In this document: positions 40,427-49,454 of the stretch, piece after piece
Position numbering within the stretch: position 1 is the first letter of the stretch
How the letters are laid out: the number at the start of each line of letters is the position of its first letter
From: an uncultured Microbacterium sp.
GTDB lineage: Bacteria > Actinomycetota > Actinomycetes > Actinomycetales > Microbacteriaceae
DNA length: 64,000 nt
Direction: 5' to 3'
NCBI GenBank assembly: GCA_913774665.1
Contig: CAJYHN010000002.1
Span: 248,001 to 312,000 of the forward strand
Program-made: the position numbers and the translations under genes
Notes under the pieces: generated by a model
Seen by the model: the letters and a program-made list of their open reading frames with translations, nothing else
Databases searched by the model: none
Told to the model about the DNA's origin: nothing

Positions 40427-40738
40427 TCACCCGGCGCGCGACGCGCGCTTCTGCTCCTGGAAGACGCGGATGGCTTCGTAGCGCTCGGCCGAGCGGGCCT
40501 GCCGCTTCGCCGCCTCGACCTCGCGCACTTTCGGCGGGACCTTCGTCACGAGGTCGTCGAGGAGATTCCGGAGGGATGCCGCGATCTCGGTCACGGCGCG
40601 ATCGAAGACGTCCTAGTTGGCCCGCGACGGAGTCGTCGTCCCGACGATCTTGCGGACGAACTGCAGCGCGGCGTCGTGGCACTCGGCATCCGTCGCCGGG
40701 GGCGTGAAGTTGTGCAGAGGGACGATATTGCGGCACAT
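40427..40738 (-). pseudogene. DUF2277 family gene interrupted by an in-frame TAG
   Basis: From the ATG at 40736-40738 the frame reads MCRNIVPLHNFTPPATDAE, the hallmark DUF2277 N-terminus, up to residue 41 (TPSRAN). There a TAG (40613-40615) occurs where relatives have a Glu codon. The same frame continues in full family style (DVFDRAVTEIAASLRNLL, then VREVEAAKRQARSAERYEA) to a TGA at 40427-40429, which would give 103 residues. A single G-to-T change (GAG to TAG) explains it. No frameshift is needed, so this is a recent nonsense mutation, a strain-specific loss or a sequencing error. Function of the family is unknown. Confidence 0.85.
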
Positions 40739-40748
40739 GCGGGACAGG

Positions 40749-41642
40749 TTAGGCGGATCGGCCGCCGGTCGCGAGGGGGCGTGGCGCCGGAATCTCGACG
40801 AGACGGAACCAGCGGCCGCTCGGACGCAGGCGCGAAAGCGCGGGGAGGAAGTGCGGATCGCTGACGTGGCCGTCGAAGTCGACGACCGTGAGGCCGCGGT
40901 GCGCGAGGATCGCCATCGCACGACGGATGCACCCCTCGACCAGATGCTCTCCCCCCGGCTGATCGCGCGAAACGGTCTCGGACACGATGAGCGGCGGCTC
41001 GCTGTCGAGGTACGTGAGGGCCAACGCCAGGATGCGGCCGGAGTCGTCGACGGCCAGAGCGGAGGCCTCGAGGTCGAGCTCGTCCCACAGGGCCTCCACC
41101 AGGGCGGCCTCGAAGTCCTGTCGCACCGGGCTCCAGTCCTCGTGCGTCCAGCGGTAGAGCTCCGCGAACGCGGCTTCGACGCGTGATCGGTCGGCACCGG
41201 CGAGGGGCTGGACCCCGGGGTGAAAGCGCAGGTCTGTTCGGGTGTCGAGGCTCGCGCGCGCGGGCGGGACGGTTTGGATCGTACGGGCGCCCAGCGCCTC
41301 GGCGAACCGCAGGGACTCGTCGTCGACGTACCCCCGTGCCATCAGCGGGAGATCGCGCGAACGCAGCGCCGAGAGGTGCCGCGCCAGGGCCGTCCCGATG
41401 CCGCGCCGGCGTCGATCGGGGTCGACGACGACCTCGAGCCAGAACCGGTCGTCGTGCACGCGCGAGAGCCAGATCGCGCCGGCGGCGACGATCCTGCCGT
41501 CCTCGACCGCCACCGCCGACCTCGTCTCATCGTCGCGCCAGCCGTCGCGGGCGAGGGAGCGCTCGCTCCACCACGGAGGAGAAGCGGCCAGGTCGTCGTC
41601 GGTCAGGGAGCGGAAGTGCACGTGCCCATCGAAGCAGGTCAC
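40749..41642 (-). CDS. GNAT family N-acetyltransferase
   Basis: A 297-residue protein with two GNAT-like halves. The N-terminal one has the acetyl-CoA-binding motif A: WLEVVVDPDRRRRGIGTALARHL (about residues 68-90). The C-terminal half keeps beta strands of the fold (ALAVDDSGRILALALTYL) with a weaker motif. It should transfer an acetyl group from acetyl-CoA to an amine; the target is unknown, and tandem-GNAT enzymes in actinobacteria include mycothiol synthase-like and antibiotic-modifying relatives. The GTG start at 41640-41642 follows GGAAGG. It is divergent from the acyl-CoA ligase gene. Confidence 0.82.
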   Translation of the reverse strand: MTCFDGHVHFRSLTDDDLAASPPWWSERSLARDGWRDDETRSAVAVEDGRIVAAGAIWLSRVHDDRFWLEVVVDPDRRRRGIGTALARHLSALRSRDLPLMARGYVDDESLRFAEALGARTIQTVPPARASLDTRTDLRFHPGVQPLAGADRSRVEAAFAELYRWTHEDWSPVRQDFEAALVEALWDELDLEASALAVDDSGRILALALTYLDSEPPLIVSETVSRDQPGGEHLVEGCIRRAMAILAHRGLTVVDFDGHVSDPHFLPALSRLRPSGRWFRLVEIPAPRPLATGGRSA

Positions 41643-41709
41643 CGCCTTCCCGGCATCCCTTCAGGTGAACCTCCGCCGCGATGTCGGAGGGGCACGGGAG
41701 GATGGGAGC

Positions 41710-43404
41710 ATGGCCGAGTCCCCCTACGCGTCGCGCCCGTGGTCCGCTTCCTACGCCGAGGGAGTGCCCCTCGAGATCGAGGAGCCCTCGCAGACACTGC
41801 CCGAGATGCTCGCGGCCTCGGTCGCGCGATACGGCAAGAAGACAGCCCTCGAGTTCTTCGGGGCGCCGACCACGTATCGCGAGCTCGGCGATCAGGTGTC
41901 CCGCGCGGCAGAGGGGCTGCGTCGACTGGGAGTACGGGCCGGCGACCGCGTCGCGCTCGTCCTGCCGAACTCGCCGCAGCACGTCGTCGCGTTCTACGCC
42001 GCTCTGCGGCTCGGCGCGATCGTCATCGAGCACAACCCGCTCTACACGCCCCGCGAACTGCGTCACCAGTTCGAAGACCACGGCGCCCGTTTCGCGATCG
42101 TGTGGGACAAACTGGCAGACACCGTCGCCGACTTCCCGACCGACCTGGCGCTCGAGAAGATCATCAGCGTCGACATCACGACCGCCCTCCCCTTCGCGAA
42201 GCGCCTCGCGCTGCGCCTCCCGGCGGCGAAAGCCAGGGCTGCACGTGAGCAGCTCACCACCGCCCCGAGGTCGAAGCGACCGCAGGCGTGGGAGAAGCTC
42301 CTCACGCACGGCTCGTTGTCTCGAAAGCACGTCGGGCCGGTCCTGGACGACATCGCACTGCTGCAGTACACGAGCGGTACCACGGGAAGCCCGAAGGGAG
42401 CCGTCCTCACCCACGCGAATCTGCGTGCCAACGCGATGCAGGGCCGCGCGTGGGTGCCGGGCCTTCGCGACGGTGAAGAGACGTTCTACGGGGTCCTCCC
42501 CCTGTTCCACGCCTATGGGCTCACCCTCTGCCTGACTTTCGCCATGAGCATCGGGGCGAAGCTCGTGCTCTTCCCGAAGTACGATCTCGAGCTGGTCGCT
42601 GCGGCGGCGAGGAAGAGCGCGCCCACCTTCCTTCCCGCGGTTCCCCCCATCTACGACCAACTCGCGCGCGCTGCAGCCCGGGGCACCCTCGATCTGAGCA
42701 CCGTGCGCTTCGCGATCTCGGGGGCGATGAGCTTGCCCGTCGCGACGGTCGACCGGTGGGAGGCCGCCACCGGGGGGCTTCTCGTCGAGGGGTACGGAAT
42801 GACCGAGTCGTCGCCGGTCGCCCTCGGCAACCCCATCGGCCCGTCCCGCCGCCCCGGAACGGTGGGCGTGCCCTTTCCGAGCACGGACATTCGCGTCGTG
42901 GACCCCGACGACCCGACCGTCGATCGGCCACTCGGCGAGACCGGTGAGCTCCTCTTGCGCGGACCACAGGTCTTCCAGGGGTACTGGAACCGCCCCTCCG
43001 ACACCGCGGCGACCCTGCTCGAGGGCGGATGGCTGCGCACGGGCGACATCGCCTCGGTCTCGCCGGACGGTTTCGTCACCATCGTCGACCGACTCAAAGA
43101 GATCATCATCACGGGCGGTTTCAACGTGTCGCCCAGCGAGGTCGAAGACGTCCTGACCTCGCACCCCGATATCGCGGGCGCTGCGGTCGTCGCCCTGCCC
43201 AAGTCGAGCGGTGGAGAAGACGTCGCGGCGGCGATCGTGCTGCGCGAGGGCGTCCATGTCGAGCCCGACGCGATCCGCGACTTCTGCAAGGCGCGTCTCG
43301 CGGCCTACAAGGTGCCGCGTCGTGTCGTCGTGGTCGACGACCTGCCCCGCTCCCTCATCGGGAAGGTGCAGCGACGCGAGGTGCGCGAACGTCTGATGTC
43401 GTGA
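41710..43404 (+). CDS. fadD: Long-chain fatty-acid-CoA ligase (AMP-binding)
   Basis: A 564-residue adenylate-forming enzyme that activates fatty acids to acyl-CoA via acyl-AMP. The P-loop-like motif is YTSGTTGSPKGAVLTH, followed by GYGMTESSP, the hinge TGDIASVSPDGFVTIVDR, and the catalytic-lysine end SLIGKVQRREVRER. It would feed the beta-oxidation enzymes encoded at 6-9 kb, or lipid synthesis. The ATG at 41710 follows GGAGG and GGGAG. A short hairpin terminator lies directly behind the stop codon. Confidence 0.9.
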   Translation: MAESPYASRPWSASYAEGVPLEIEEPSQTLPEMLAASVARYGKKTALEFFGAPTTYRELGDQVSRAAEGLRRLGVRAGDRVALVLPNSPQHVVAFYAALRLGAIVIEHNPLYTPRELRHQFEDHGARFAIVWDKLADTVADFPTDLALEKIISVDITTALPFAKRLALRLPAAKARAAREQLTTAPRSKRPQAWEKLLTHGSLSRKHVGPVLDDIALLQYTSGTTGSPKGAVLTHANLRANAMQGRAWVPGLRDGEETFYGVLPLFHAYGLTLCLTFAMSIGAKLVLFPKYDLELVAAAARKSAPTFLPAVPPIYDQLARAAARGTLDLSTVRFAISGAMSLPVATVDRWEAATGGLLVEGYGMTESSPVALGNPIGPSRRPGTVGVPFPSTDIRVVDPDDPTVDRPLGETGELLLRGPQVFQGYWNRPSDTAATLLEGGWLRTGDIASVSPDGFVTIVDRLKEIIITGGFNVSPSEVEDVLTSHPDIAGAAVVALPKSSGGEDVAAAIVLREGVHVEPDAIRDFCKARLAAYKVPRRVVVVDDLPRSLIGKVQRREVRERLMS

Positions 43405-43412
43405 GCTGTGCA

Positions 43413-43444
43413 GGAGGGATGCCGCGAACGGGCGGCATCCCTCC
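43413..43444. terminator. Hairpin between fadD and glnE
   Basis: GGAGGGATGCCGC / GCGGCATCCCTCC, a 13-bp perfect stem, in the gap between convergent genes; nine bases from each stop codon. Confidence 0.85.
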
Positions 43445-43452
43445 GCTCGCGG

Positions 43453-46443
43453 TCACCCGTAGAACAGCTTGTCGAAGACCCGGCGCGCGCGGCGCGTGGT
43501 GCCCAAGTAGTCCTCCTCGACCTGAGTGGCCGAGCGCGGAGCGTATTCCAGGATGCGGCCGATACCGTCGAGCTTCGCACGGTCCACGGGGAGCACATCG
43601 CTCGTCTGACCCGACAACAGCGTGTTCGCCGAGCGAAGACGGCTCGCGAGATGCCAGGCCGCGGCGAGCTTGTCGGCCGCGTCGGCCTCGATGACACCCG
43701 CGTCGACAGCTCCTTCCAAGGCCTCGAGCGTCGACGTCGTCCGCATCGCGGGGGTCGCGCGCGCGTGCTGCAGCTGCAGCAACTGCACGAGCCACTCCAC
43801 GTCGCTGATCGATCCGGGACCGAGCTTGAGGTGCCGAGCGGGGTCCACGCCCTGCGGCAGGCGCTCGTTCTCGACGCGCGCCTTGATCCGCCGGATCTCG
43901 CGCAGCCCGTTCTGATCGGCCGACTCCGGGTAACGCACCTCGTCGGCGAGCTCGAGGAACGCCCCGATGAGCTTCACACTGCCGGCCACACCTCGAGCGC
44001 GCAGGAGCGCCTGCGCCTCCCACGACAGCGACCACCGCCGGTAGTACTCGGCGTAGGCGTCCAGGGAGCGGGCGAGAGGCCCGCTTCGTCCCTCGGGTCT
44101 CAGCTCCGCGTCGAGGTCGAGCGGCAGGCGGTGGTCCTCCGACTGTTCGCGCAGGCCCGCCACGAGCTTCAGCGCGAGCTGACTGGCCCGCTGCGGGTCG
44201 ATTCCGTTCGCGCGATAGACGTACATCACGTCGGCATCCGATCCGAAACCGATCTCGCGTCCGCCGAAGCGTCCCATCGCGATGACGGCGAAGTCGAGGT
44301 CGTCGTCCTCGGGCGGAACCACGACGCGGCGGACGGCTCGGAGCGTGGCCTGGATGGTGACCTCGGTGATGGTGGTGAGCGCGTCGGAGAGCTCCTCGAG
44401 CGAGACCGTTCCGAGGACCGCGGCCATCGCGACACGCAGCATCTCGCGCCGGCGCAGCGCTCGTACCGAACGCATCGCGTCGTCGATGTTCTGCCAGCGG
44501 GTCTGAATCGCGCGCGCTTCTTCTTCGAGCGCCTTGCCCGAGCGCGGTCGCAGCAGCGCGTCATCGTCGAGCCAGGCCACCGACTCGGGGATCCATTCCA
44601 TGAGCTCGCCGATGTATCGCGACCCCGAGAGCACCCGTGTGAGGCTCTCTGCGGCCCCGGCCGAGTCGCGCAGCATCCGCAGGAACCAGGGGGTGTTGCC
44701 GAGACGCTCGCTGATGCGGCGGAAGACGAGGAGGCCGTAGTCGGGATCCACCCCGTCGGCGAACCAGCGGATCATGATGGGCATGAGGTGCCGTTGGATC
44801 GTCGCCTTGCGACTCAGGCCACTTGTCAGCGCGGCGATGTGGCGCAGTGCTCCGGCCGGGTCGCGGAAGCCGATCGCGGCGAGACGATCGCGGGCCTGCT
44901 CGGTCGACAGCGTGCGCTCGCCCTCGGGCAGCGCCGCCACGGCCGACAGCAGGGGACGGTAGAACAGGCGCACGTGGATATCGCGCACCTCGCGCTTGAT
45001 GCCCTCCCACACCGCTTGCACCCCGGATGCCGAGTCGGCCAGGCGCGACGCCCGGGCGAGGACTCGCAGGTCGTCGTCCTTCTCGGGCAGCAGCGCCGTG
45101 CGGCGGAGCCCGCGAAGCTGGAGGCGGTGCTCGAGCAGACGGAGCAGGCGATAGTCGCGACCGAACGCCTCGGCCTCGGACCGACCGATGTACCCCTCGG
45201 CGACCAGCGCGTCGAGGGCCTCGAGCGTGCCGCGCTGGCGGATCCGTTCGTCGGTCAGGCCGTGGACCAGTTGCAGGAGCTGCACGGTGAACTCGACATC
45301 CCGGATGCCGCCGGGCCCGAGCTTGAGCTGTCGGTTGACCTCCGCGGACGGGATGTGATCGGTGACGCGTTCGCGCATGCGCTGGACGCCCTCGACGAAG
45401 TTCTCGCGCGCGGCGCTGTGCCACACCAAGGGCTGGACGGCGGCGACGTACTCGGCCCCCAGCGTCGGGTCCCCCGCGATCGCCCGGGCCTTCAGCAGGG
45501 CCTGGAACTCCCAGCTCTTCGCCCACCGCGCGTAGTACTGCTCGTGCGACGCGAGGCTGCGCACGAGCGCACCCTGCTTGCCCTCGGGGCGCAGGTTCGG
45601 GTCGACCTCCCACAGGGGCGGTTCGATCTCGGGACCCGAGATCCCGCGCATCGTCTGCACGGCGAGCCGCGTGCCGATGTCGATCGCGCGCGCTTCGGAG
45701 ACGGCGTCCTCATCGGCGGATCCACCCACGAAGATCACGTCGACATCGCTGACGTAGTTCAGCTCCCGCGCGCCCGTCTTGCCCATCGCGATGATCGCGA
45801 ACCGGGTCGCCTCCACCTGTTCACGGGGGAACGATCCCGGCCCGGGTCCGCTGACCCGTGCCCTCGCCACGCTGAGAGCCGCCTCGAGAGCCGCTCCCGC
45901 CAGGTCGGCCAACGACGAGGCCACGGCGGGAATCGCGCCGGCGGGATCGTCCTGCCCGAGGTCGTAGGCCGCGATCCGGGCCAGCAACCGCCGGTAGCGC
46001 ACGCGCAACGCCACCCACGCGGCATCCGAGGCATCCGCCGCGAAGCCCTCGACATCGCCGACGGATGCCAGGAGCTCGGCGCGCATGAAGGGCTCGTCCG
46101 GCAGGGTGAGGCCCGCACCCGAGAGATGAGCGAGCTCGTCGGGGTGGCGCAGGTAGAACTCCGCGAAGCCGTCGGAGGCGCCCACGATGTCCCACAGTGC
46201 GCGCCACGTTCCCGCGTCCGCCGCCGCCGCGCGAACCGCTTCGCGATCGCGGCGGGCGACCTGCAGGATCGACAGCAGGGCACGGTCGGGGTCGGCCACG
46301 CGCTGCGCGAGCTGCATGGCATCCGCCCGCTCTACCCCCACCGACTCCTCAAGCTCGGAGAGCAGTGCGTCTGCTTCGGCGAGCCGCGAGAAGCCGGTGC
46401 GGGCGAGGGCGGTGAGCGCGGTGGAACGGTCGCCCGAGGTCAT
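43453..46443 (-). CDS. glnE: Bifunctional glutamine-synthetase adenylyltransferase/deadenylyltransferase
   Basis: A 996-residue GlnE with two nucleotidyltransferase domains. The N-terminal one has YVSDVDVIFVGG in its catalytic strand; the C-terminal one has GFGSDADVMYVY. Each is followed by a helical domain (GPGGIRDVEFTVQLLQL and GPGSISDVEWLVQLLQL), a duplication clear to the eye. It attaches AMP to the regulatory Tyr of GlnA1 and removes it, switching the enzyme off and on with nitrogen status. The glnA2 gene is ten bases upstream in the same direction, so glnA2-glnE are probably one operon. Confidence 0.96.
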   Translation of the reverse strand: MTSGDRSTALTALARTGFSRLAEADALLSELEESVGVERADAMQLAQRVADPDRALLSILQVARRDREAVRAAAADAGTWRALWDIVGASDGFAEFYLRHPDELAHLSGAGLTLPDEPFMRAELLASVGDVEGFAADASDAAWVALRVRYRRLLARIAAYDLGQDDPAGAIPAVASSLADLAGAALEAALSVARARVSGPGPGSFPREQVEATRFAIIAMGKTGARELNYVSDVDVIFVGGSADEDAVSEARAIDIGTRLAVQTMRGISGPEIEPPLWEVDPNLRPEGKQGALVRSLASHEQYYARWAKSWEFQALLKARAIAGDPTLGAEYVAAVQPLVWHSAARENFVEGVQRMRERVTDHIPSAEVNRQLKLGPGGIRDVEFTVQLLQLVHGLTDERIRQRGTLEALDALVAEGYIGRSEAEAFGRDYRLLRLLEHRLQLRGLRRTALLPEKDDDLRVLARASRLADSASGVQAVWEGIKREVRDIHVRLFYRPLLSAVAALPEGERTLSTEQARDRLAAIGFRDPAGALRHIAALTSGLSRKATIQRHLMPIMIRWFADGVDPDYGLLVFRRISERLGNTPWFLRMLRDSAGAAESLTRVLSGSRYIGELMEWIPESVAWLDDDALLRPRSGKALEEEARAIQTRWQNIDDAMRSVRALRRREMLRVAMAAVLGTVSLEELSDALTTITEVTIQATLRAVRRVVVPPEDDDLDFAVIAMGRFGGREIGFGSDADVMYVYRANGIDPQRASQLALKLVAGLREQSEDHRLPLDLDAELRPEGRSGPLARSLDAYAEYYRRWSLSWEAQALLRARGVAGSVKLIGAFLELADEVRYPESADQNGLREIRRIKARVENERLPQGVDPARHLKLGPGSISDVEWLVQLLQLQHARATPAMRTTSTLEALEGAVDAGVIEADAADKLAAAWHLASRLRSANTLLSGQTSDVLPVDRAKLDGIGRILEYAPRSATQVEEDYLGTTRRARRVFDKLFYG

Positions 46444-46453
46444 GGAACGACCG

Positions 46454-47794
46454 TCAGAGCGCTTCGAGGTTGCTCGCGAGCTCGAACGGCGTCACCTGGG
46501 CGCGGTACTGCTGCCACTCGCGACGCTTGTTGAGCAGCACGTACTTGAAGACCGTCTCGCCCAGCGTCTCGGCGACCAGCTCGGACTCCTCGAGGTATTC
46601 GAGGGCGTGGTCGAGGCTGGCCGGCAGGGGCGCGTAGCCGAGCGCGCGGCGCTCGGCGTCGCTGAGCGACCAGACGTTGTCCTCGGCCTCGGCCGGGAGC
46701 TCGTACTCCTGCTCGATGCCCTTGAGGCCCGCCGCGAGCATGAGCGCGTACGACAGGTAGGGGTTGGCAGCGGAGTCGAGCGCGCGGTACTCCACCCGCG
46801 TCGACTGACCCTTGTTGGGCTTGTACAGCGGCACGCGCACGAGAGCGGAGCGGTTGTTGTGGCCCCAGCAGATGAAGCTGGGCGCCTCGTCGCCGCCCCA
46901 CAGGCGCTTGTACGAGTTGACGAACTGGTTGGTCACGGCCGAGATCTCGTTGGCGTGACGCAGCAGGCCCGCGATGAAGTGACGGCCCACCTTCGACAGC
47001 TGGTACTGCGCGCCCTCTTCGTAGAACGCGTTCATGTCGCCCTCGAAGAGAGACAGGTGCGTGTGCATGCCGCTGCCGGGCTGACCGCTGATCGGCTTCG
47101 GCATGAAGGTGGCGTACACGCCCTGCTCGATCGCGACCTCTTTCACGACGGTGCGGAAGGTCATGATGTTGTCGGCCGTGGTCAGCGCGTCGGCGTACCG
47201 CAGGTCGATCTCGTTCTGGCCGGGCCCGCCCTCGTGGTGGCTGAACTCGACCGAGATGCCGAGATCCTCGAGCATGCGCACCGACCGGCGACGGAAGTCG
47301 TGCGCCGTTCCGCCGGGCACGTTGTCGAAGTATCCGGCCGAGTCGACCGGCTGCGGGCGACCGTCGGCACCCAGCTGAGAGGACTTCAGCAGGTAGAACT
47401 CGATCTCGGGGTGCGTGTAGAACGTGAACCCGGCGTCGGCCGCCTTGGCGAGCGTGCGCTTGAGCACGTGACGCGGGTCGGCGACGGCCGGCTGCCCGTC
47501 GGGCGTCGTGATGTCGCAGAACATGCGCGCGGTGGGGTCGATCTCACCGCGCCACGGCAGGATCTGGAAGGTCGTGGGGTCGGGGTGCGCAAGGAGGTCG
47601 GACTCGTACGACCGCGTGAGTCCCTCGATCGCGGAGCCGTCGAAGCCCAGCCCCTCGGTGAAGGCGCCCTCGACCTCGGCCGGGGCGATCGCCACCGACT
47701 TGAGCGTGCCGACCACGTCGGTGAACCAGAGGCGGACGAACTTGACGCCCCGCTCCTCGATCGTGCGCAAGACGAAATCGCGCTGCTTGTCCAT
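46454..47794 (-). CDS. glnA2: Glutamine synthetase, type I, second copy
   Basis: A 446-residue GSI protein of the actinobacterial GlnA2 branch. It shows FDGSAIEGL, KPISGQPGSGMHTHLSLF and NNRSALVRVP, lacks the longer insertions of GlnA1, and keeps a YELPAEAEDNVW segment near the GlnA1 adenylylation position; whether it is modified is unclear. I chose the ATG at 47792-47794 because GAGGG ends six bases upstream of it; the ATG two codons earlier abuts that ribosome-binding site. GlnA2 is dispensable for bulk ammonium assimilation in Mycobacterium; its role here is inferred. No GlnR box is visible upstream. Confidence 0.93.
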   Translation of the reverse strand: MDKQRDFVLRTIEERGVKFVRLWFTDVVGTLKSVAIAPAEVEGAFTEGLGFDGSAIEGLTRSYESDLLAHPDPTTFQILPWRGEIDPTARMFCDITTPDGQPAVADPRHVLKRTLAKAADAGFTFYTHPEIEFYLLKSSQLGADGRPQPVDSAGYFDNVPGGTAHDFRRRSVRMLEDLGISVEFSHHEGGPGQNEIDLRYADALTTADNIMTFRTVVKEVAIEQGVYATFMPKPISGQPGSGMHTHLSLFEGDMNAFYEEGAQYQLSKVGRHFIAGLLRHANEISAVTNQFVNSYKRLWGGDEAPSFICWGHNNRSALVRVPLYKPNKGQSTRVEYRALDSAANPYLSYALMLAAGLKGIEQEYELPAEAEDNVWSLSDAERRALGYAPLPASLDHALEYLEESELVAETLGETVFKYVLLNKRREWQQYRAQVTPFELASNLEAL

Positions 47795-47819
47795 CGTCAT
47801 CCCTCGTTTCGGTGGGCGT

Positions 47820-48023
47820 TCAGCGGGTGGAGCCGGAGCCCCAGTCGTCGCGGGCGTCTTCTTCGGCCCACTGCTTCGAGCGCTCCTTCATGAGCTGCGG
47901 CGCGTTGGCCGCCTCTTCGGCGGTGTCGAAGGGGCCGGCGCGATCGACCGCGGGCGACTCGTACCCCTGCTCGACCTGGCCGGTCTCGAGGTTGTACCAG
48001 TACTTCTTGTCATCGTCGCTCAC
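47820..48023 (-). CDS. Small conserved actinobacterial protein
   Basis: A 67-residue acidic protein: WYNLETGQVEQGYESP at the N-terminus, then GPFDTAEEAANAPQLM, a motif resembling a minimal SPOR-type repeat. It has no membrane segment. Homologues are frequent in Micrococcales, some annotated as SPOR-domain proteins; the function is unknown. The start is the GTG at 48021-48023 with a good GAGGAG. It lies 25 bases upstream of glnA2 in the same direction and probably heads the glnA2-glnE transcript. Confidence 0.8.
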   Translation of the reverse strand: MSDDDKKYWYNLETGQVEQGYESPAVDRAGPFDTAEEAANAPQLMKERSKQWAEEDARDDWGSGSTR

Positions 48024-48106
48024 GATCGCTCCTCACGTGGATCTCGCGTCTCGGCGCGAACCGCCGGTGCTCCCCCGATCCTACTGATCCCGACCGTGCG
48101 GCTGGA

Positions 48107-48112
48107 TAGGGT
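48107..48112 (+). promoter_or_regulatory. -10 element of ppgK (leaderless)
   Basis: TAGGGT ends seven bases before the ATG at 48120. The GAGGGG between them is too close to the ATG (two bases) to act as a normal ribosome-binding site. Confidence 0.45.
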
Positions 48113-48119
48113 GAGGGGT

Positions 48120-48923
48120 ATGGCAACGAATGCGTCTCGTGCGGTCGGAGTGGACATCGGCGGAACCGGCATCAAGGCCGGAATCGTCGATCTGGATGCC
48201 GGCGAGCTCGTCAGCGACCGGGTGAAGGTCGCGACGCCCGAGGGCGCAGAGCCGGCCGACGTGCTCGCGGCTGTGAAGCAGGTGCTCGAGACGCTCGAGG
48301 CTCCCGACGACCTGCCGCTGGGCGTGGCCTTCCCCGCCATCGTGAAGAACGGCCAGACCCTCTCGGCCGCCAACGTGTCGAAGTCGTGGATCGGCTTCGA
48401 GGCCGAGAAGTTCTTCGAGCACGGCCTCTCGCGCGACATCCACTTCGCCAACGACGCCGATGTCGCCGGCATCGCCGAGGTGCGCTACGGCGCGGCCAAG
48501 GGCGTCGAGGGTCTCGTCATCCTCACCACCCTCGGCACGGGCATCGGCTCCGCCATGATCTACGACGGGGTGCTCGTGCCCAACAGCGAGCTCGGCCACC
48601 TGCAGCGCGCCGGCCACAAGAAGGACGCCGAGCACTTCGCCGCGTACTCGGCGCTGGAGCGCGAGGAACTGTCGTGGGAGAAGTGGGCGAAGCGCCTGCA
48701 GTGGTACTACGACTACGTCGAGTTCCTCTTCAGCCCCGACCTCATCGTCGTCGGCGGCGGCGTGTCGAAGCACTCGGAGCACTTCCTGCCCCTGCTGAAG
48801 CTGCGCGCACCGATCCTGCCGGCGAAGCACCGCAACAACGCGGGCATCATCGGCGCCGCCTCGCTCGCCGTTCCGGTTCCCGAGGCGCTGCCCGCGGTGG
48901 CGCCCAAGGCCCACCCGAGTTGA
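48120..48923 (+). CDS. ppgK: Polyphosphate glucokinase
   Basis: A 267-residue ROK-fold kinase. The phosphate-binding loop is VDIGGTGIKAGIVD, the catalytic Asp is in HFANDADVAGIAE, and the adenosine loop TTLGTGIGSAMIYDG follows. The sequence SELGHLQRAG and overall length match actinobacterial PpgK, which phosphorylates glucose with polyphosphate in preference to ATP. The start is an ATG with a -10 element seven bases upstream. It is divergent from the small-protein/glnA2/glnE transcript. Confidence 0.92.
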   Translation: MATNASRAVGVDIGGTGIKAGIVDLDAGELVSDRVKVATPEGAEPADVLAAVKQVLETLEAPDDLPLGVAFPAIVKNGQTLSAANVSKSWIGFEAEKFFEHGLSRDIHFANDADVAGIAEVRYGAAKGVEGLVILTTLGTGIGSAMIYDGVLVPNSELGHLQRAGHKKDAEHFAAYSALEREELSWEKWAKRLQWYYDYVEFLFSPDLIVVGGGVSKHSEHFLPLLKLRAPILPAKHRNNAGIIGAASLAVPVPEALPAVAPKAHPS

Positions 48924-48989
48924 GGTTCGTCGCATCCGCGGGTGTCGAACCGATCCCCGGCGCTCGGGGCGTGGCATCCGGAATCCTCT

Positions 48990-49280
48990 TCAGGCGGCGG
49001 CGACCTCCCGCACGCTGACGGCGTTGCGCCAGACGACCGGCGCCCAGTGCCCGCCCTCGCAGGGCACCTCGAGCATGACGACGCGGTCGTTACCGCCGGT
49101 CGCCCACGCGGGTTCGCGGGTGGCGGCGCGGTTGGGCCAGGTGACCCACGCCCACACCGGGCGCTTCTGCGCGTACCACTCGATGGGTCGCGCTCCCCAG
49201 GTCTCGGGCTGCAGCGTGCAGGGGGCGATGGATGCCAGTACCCGAGCGACCATCTCATCGCTGACCCTCGTCGAACCCAT
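48990..49280 (-). CDS. Hypothetical protein, possibly SOS-controlled
   Basis: A 96-residue protein I do not recognise: MGSTRVSDEMVARVLAS, then Trp-rich strands (WYAQKRPVWAWVTWPN, GHWAPVVWRNAV). It has six Trp in 96 residues, no membrane helix and no signal peptide, and looks like a small beta-rich domain. The ATG is at 49278-49280, with GGGAAGGGG about 12 bases upstream. A LexA-like box lies 34-49 bases before the start, which suggests DNA-damage induction. It has no partner gene on the same strand. Confidence 0.68.
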   Translation of the reverse strand: MGSTRVSDEMVARVLASIAPCTLQPETWGARPIEWYAQKRPVWAWVTWPNRAATREPAWATGGNDRVVMLEVPCEGGHWAPVVWRNAVSVREVAAA

Positions 49281-49313
49281 GCGCCGGACCCCTTCCCCGG
49301 CCGATCTCGAGTG

Positions 49314-49329
49314 TAGAACATATGTCCGA
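49314..49329. promoter_or_regulatory. LexA-like SOS box
   Basis: TAGAACATATGTCCGA matches 14 of 16 positions of the actinobacterial/Gram-positive SOS box TCGAACATATGTTCGA and is flanked by an outer GAGTGT/ACACTC inverted repeat. It lies in the 174-bp divergent spacer between the hypothetical gene (34 bases away) and the small membrane protein gene (125 bases away). Confidence 0.6.
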
Positions 49330-49454
49330 CACTCGACGGGTCTTGCGCCGCCGGTAGCGACGGGGTGCGCGTGGCGTCCCGGCGATCGCGGCGGTGTCGT
49401 CGCTCCCCCTATCCTCGGCGTCATGTACGCACACGACACAGAGGGGGAACCATC

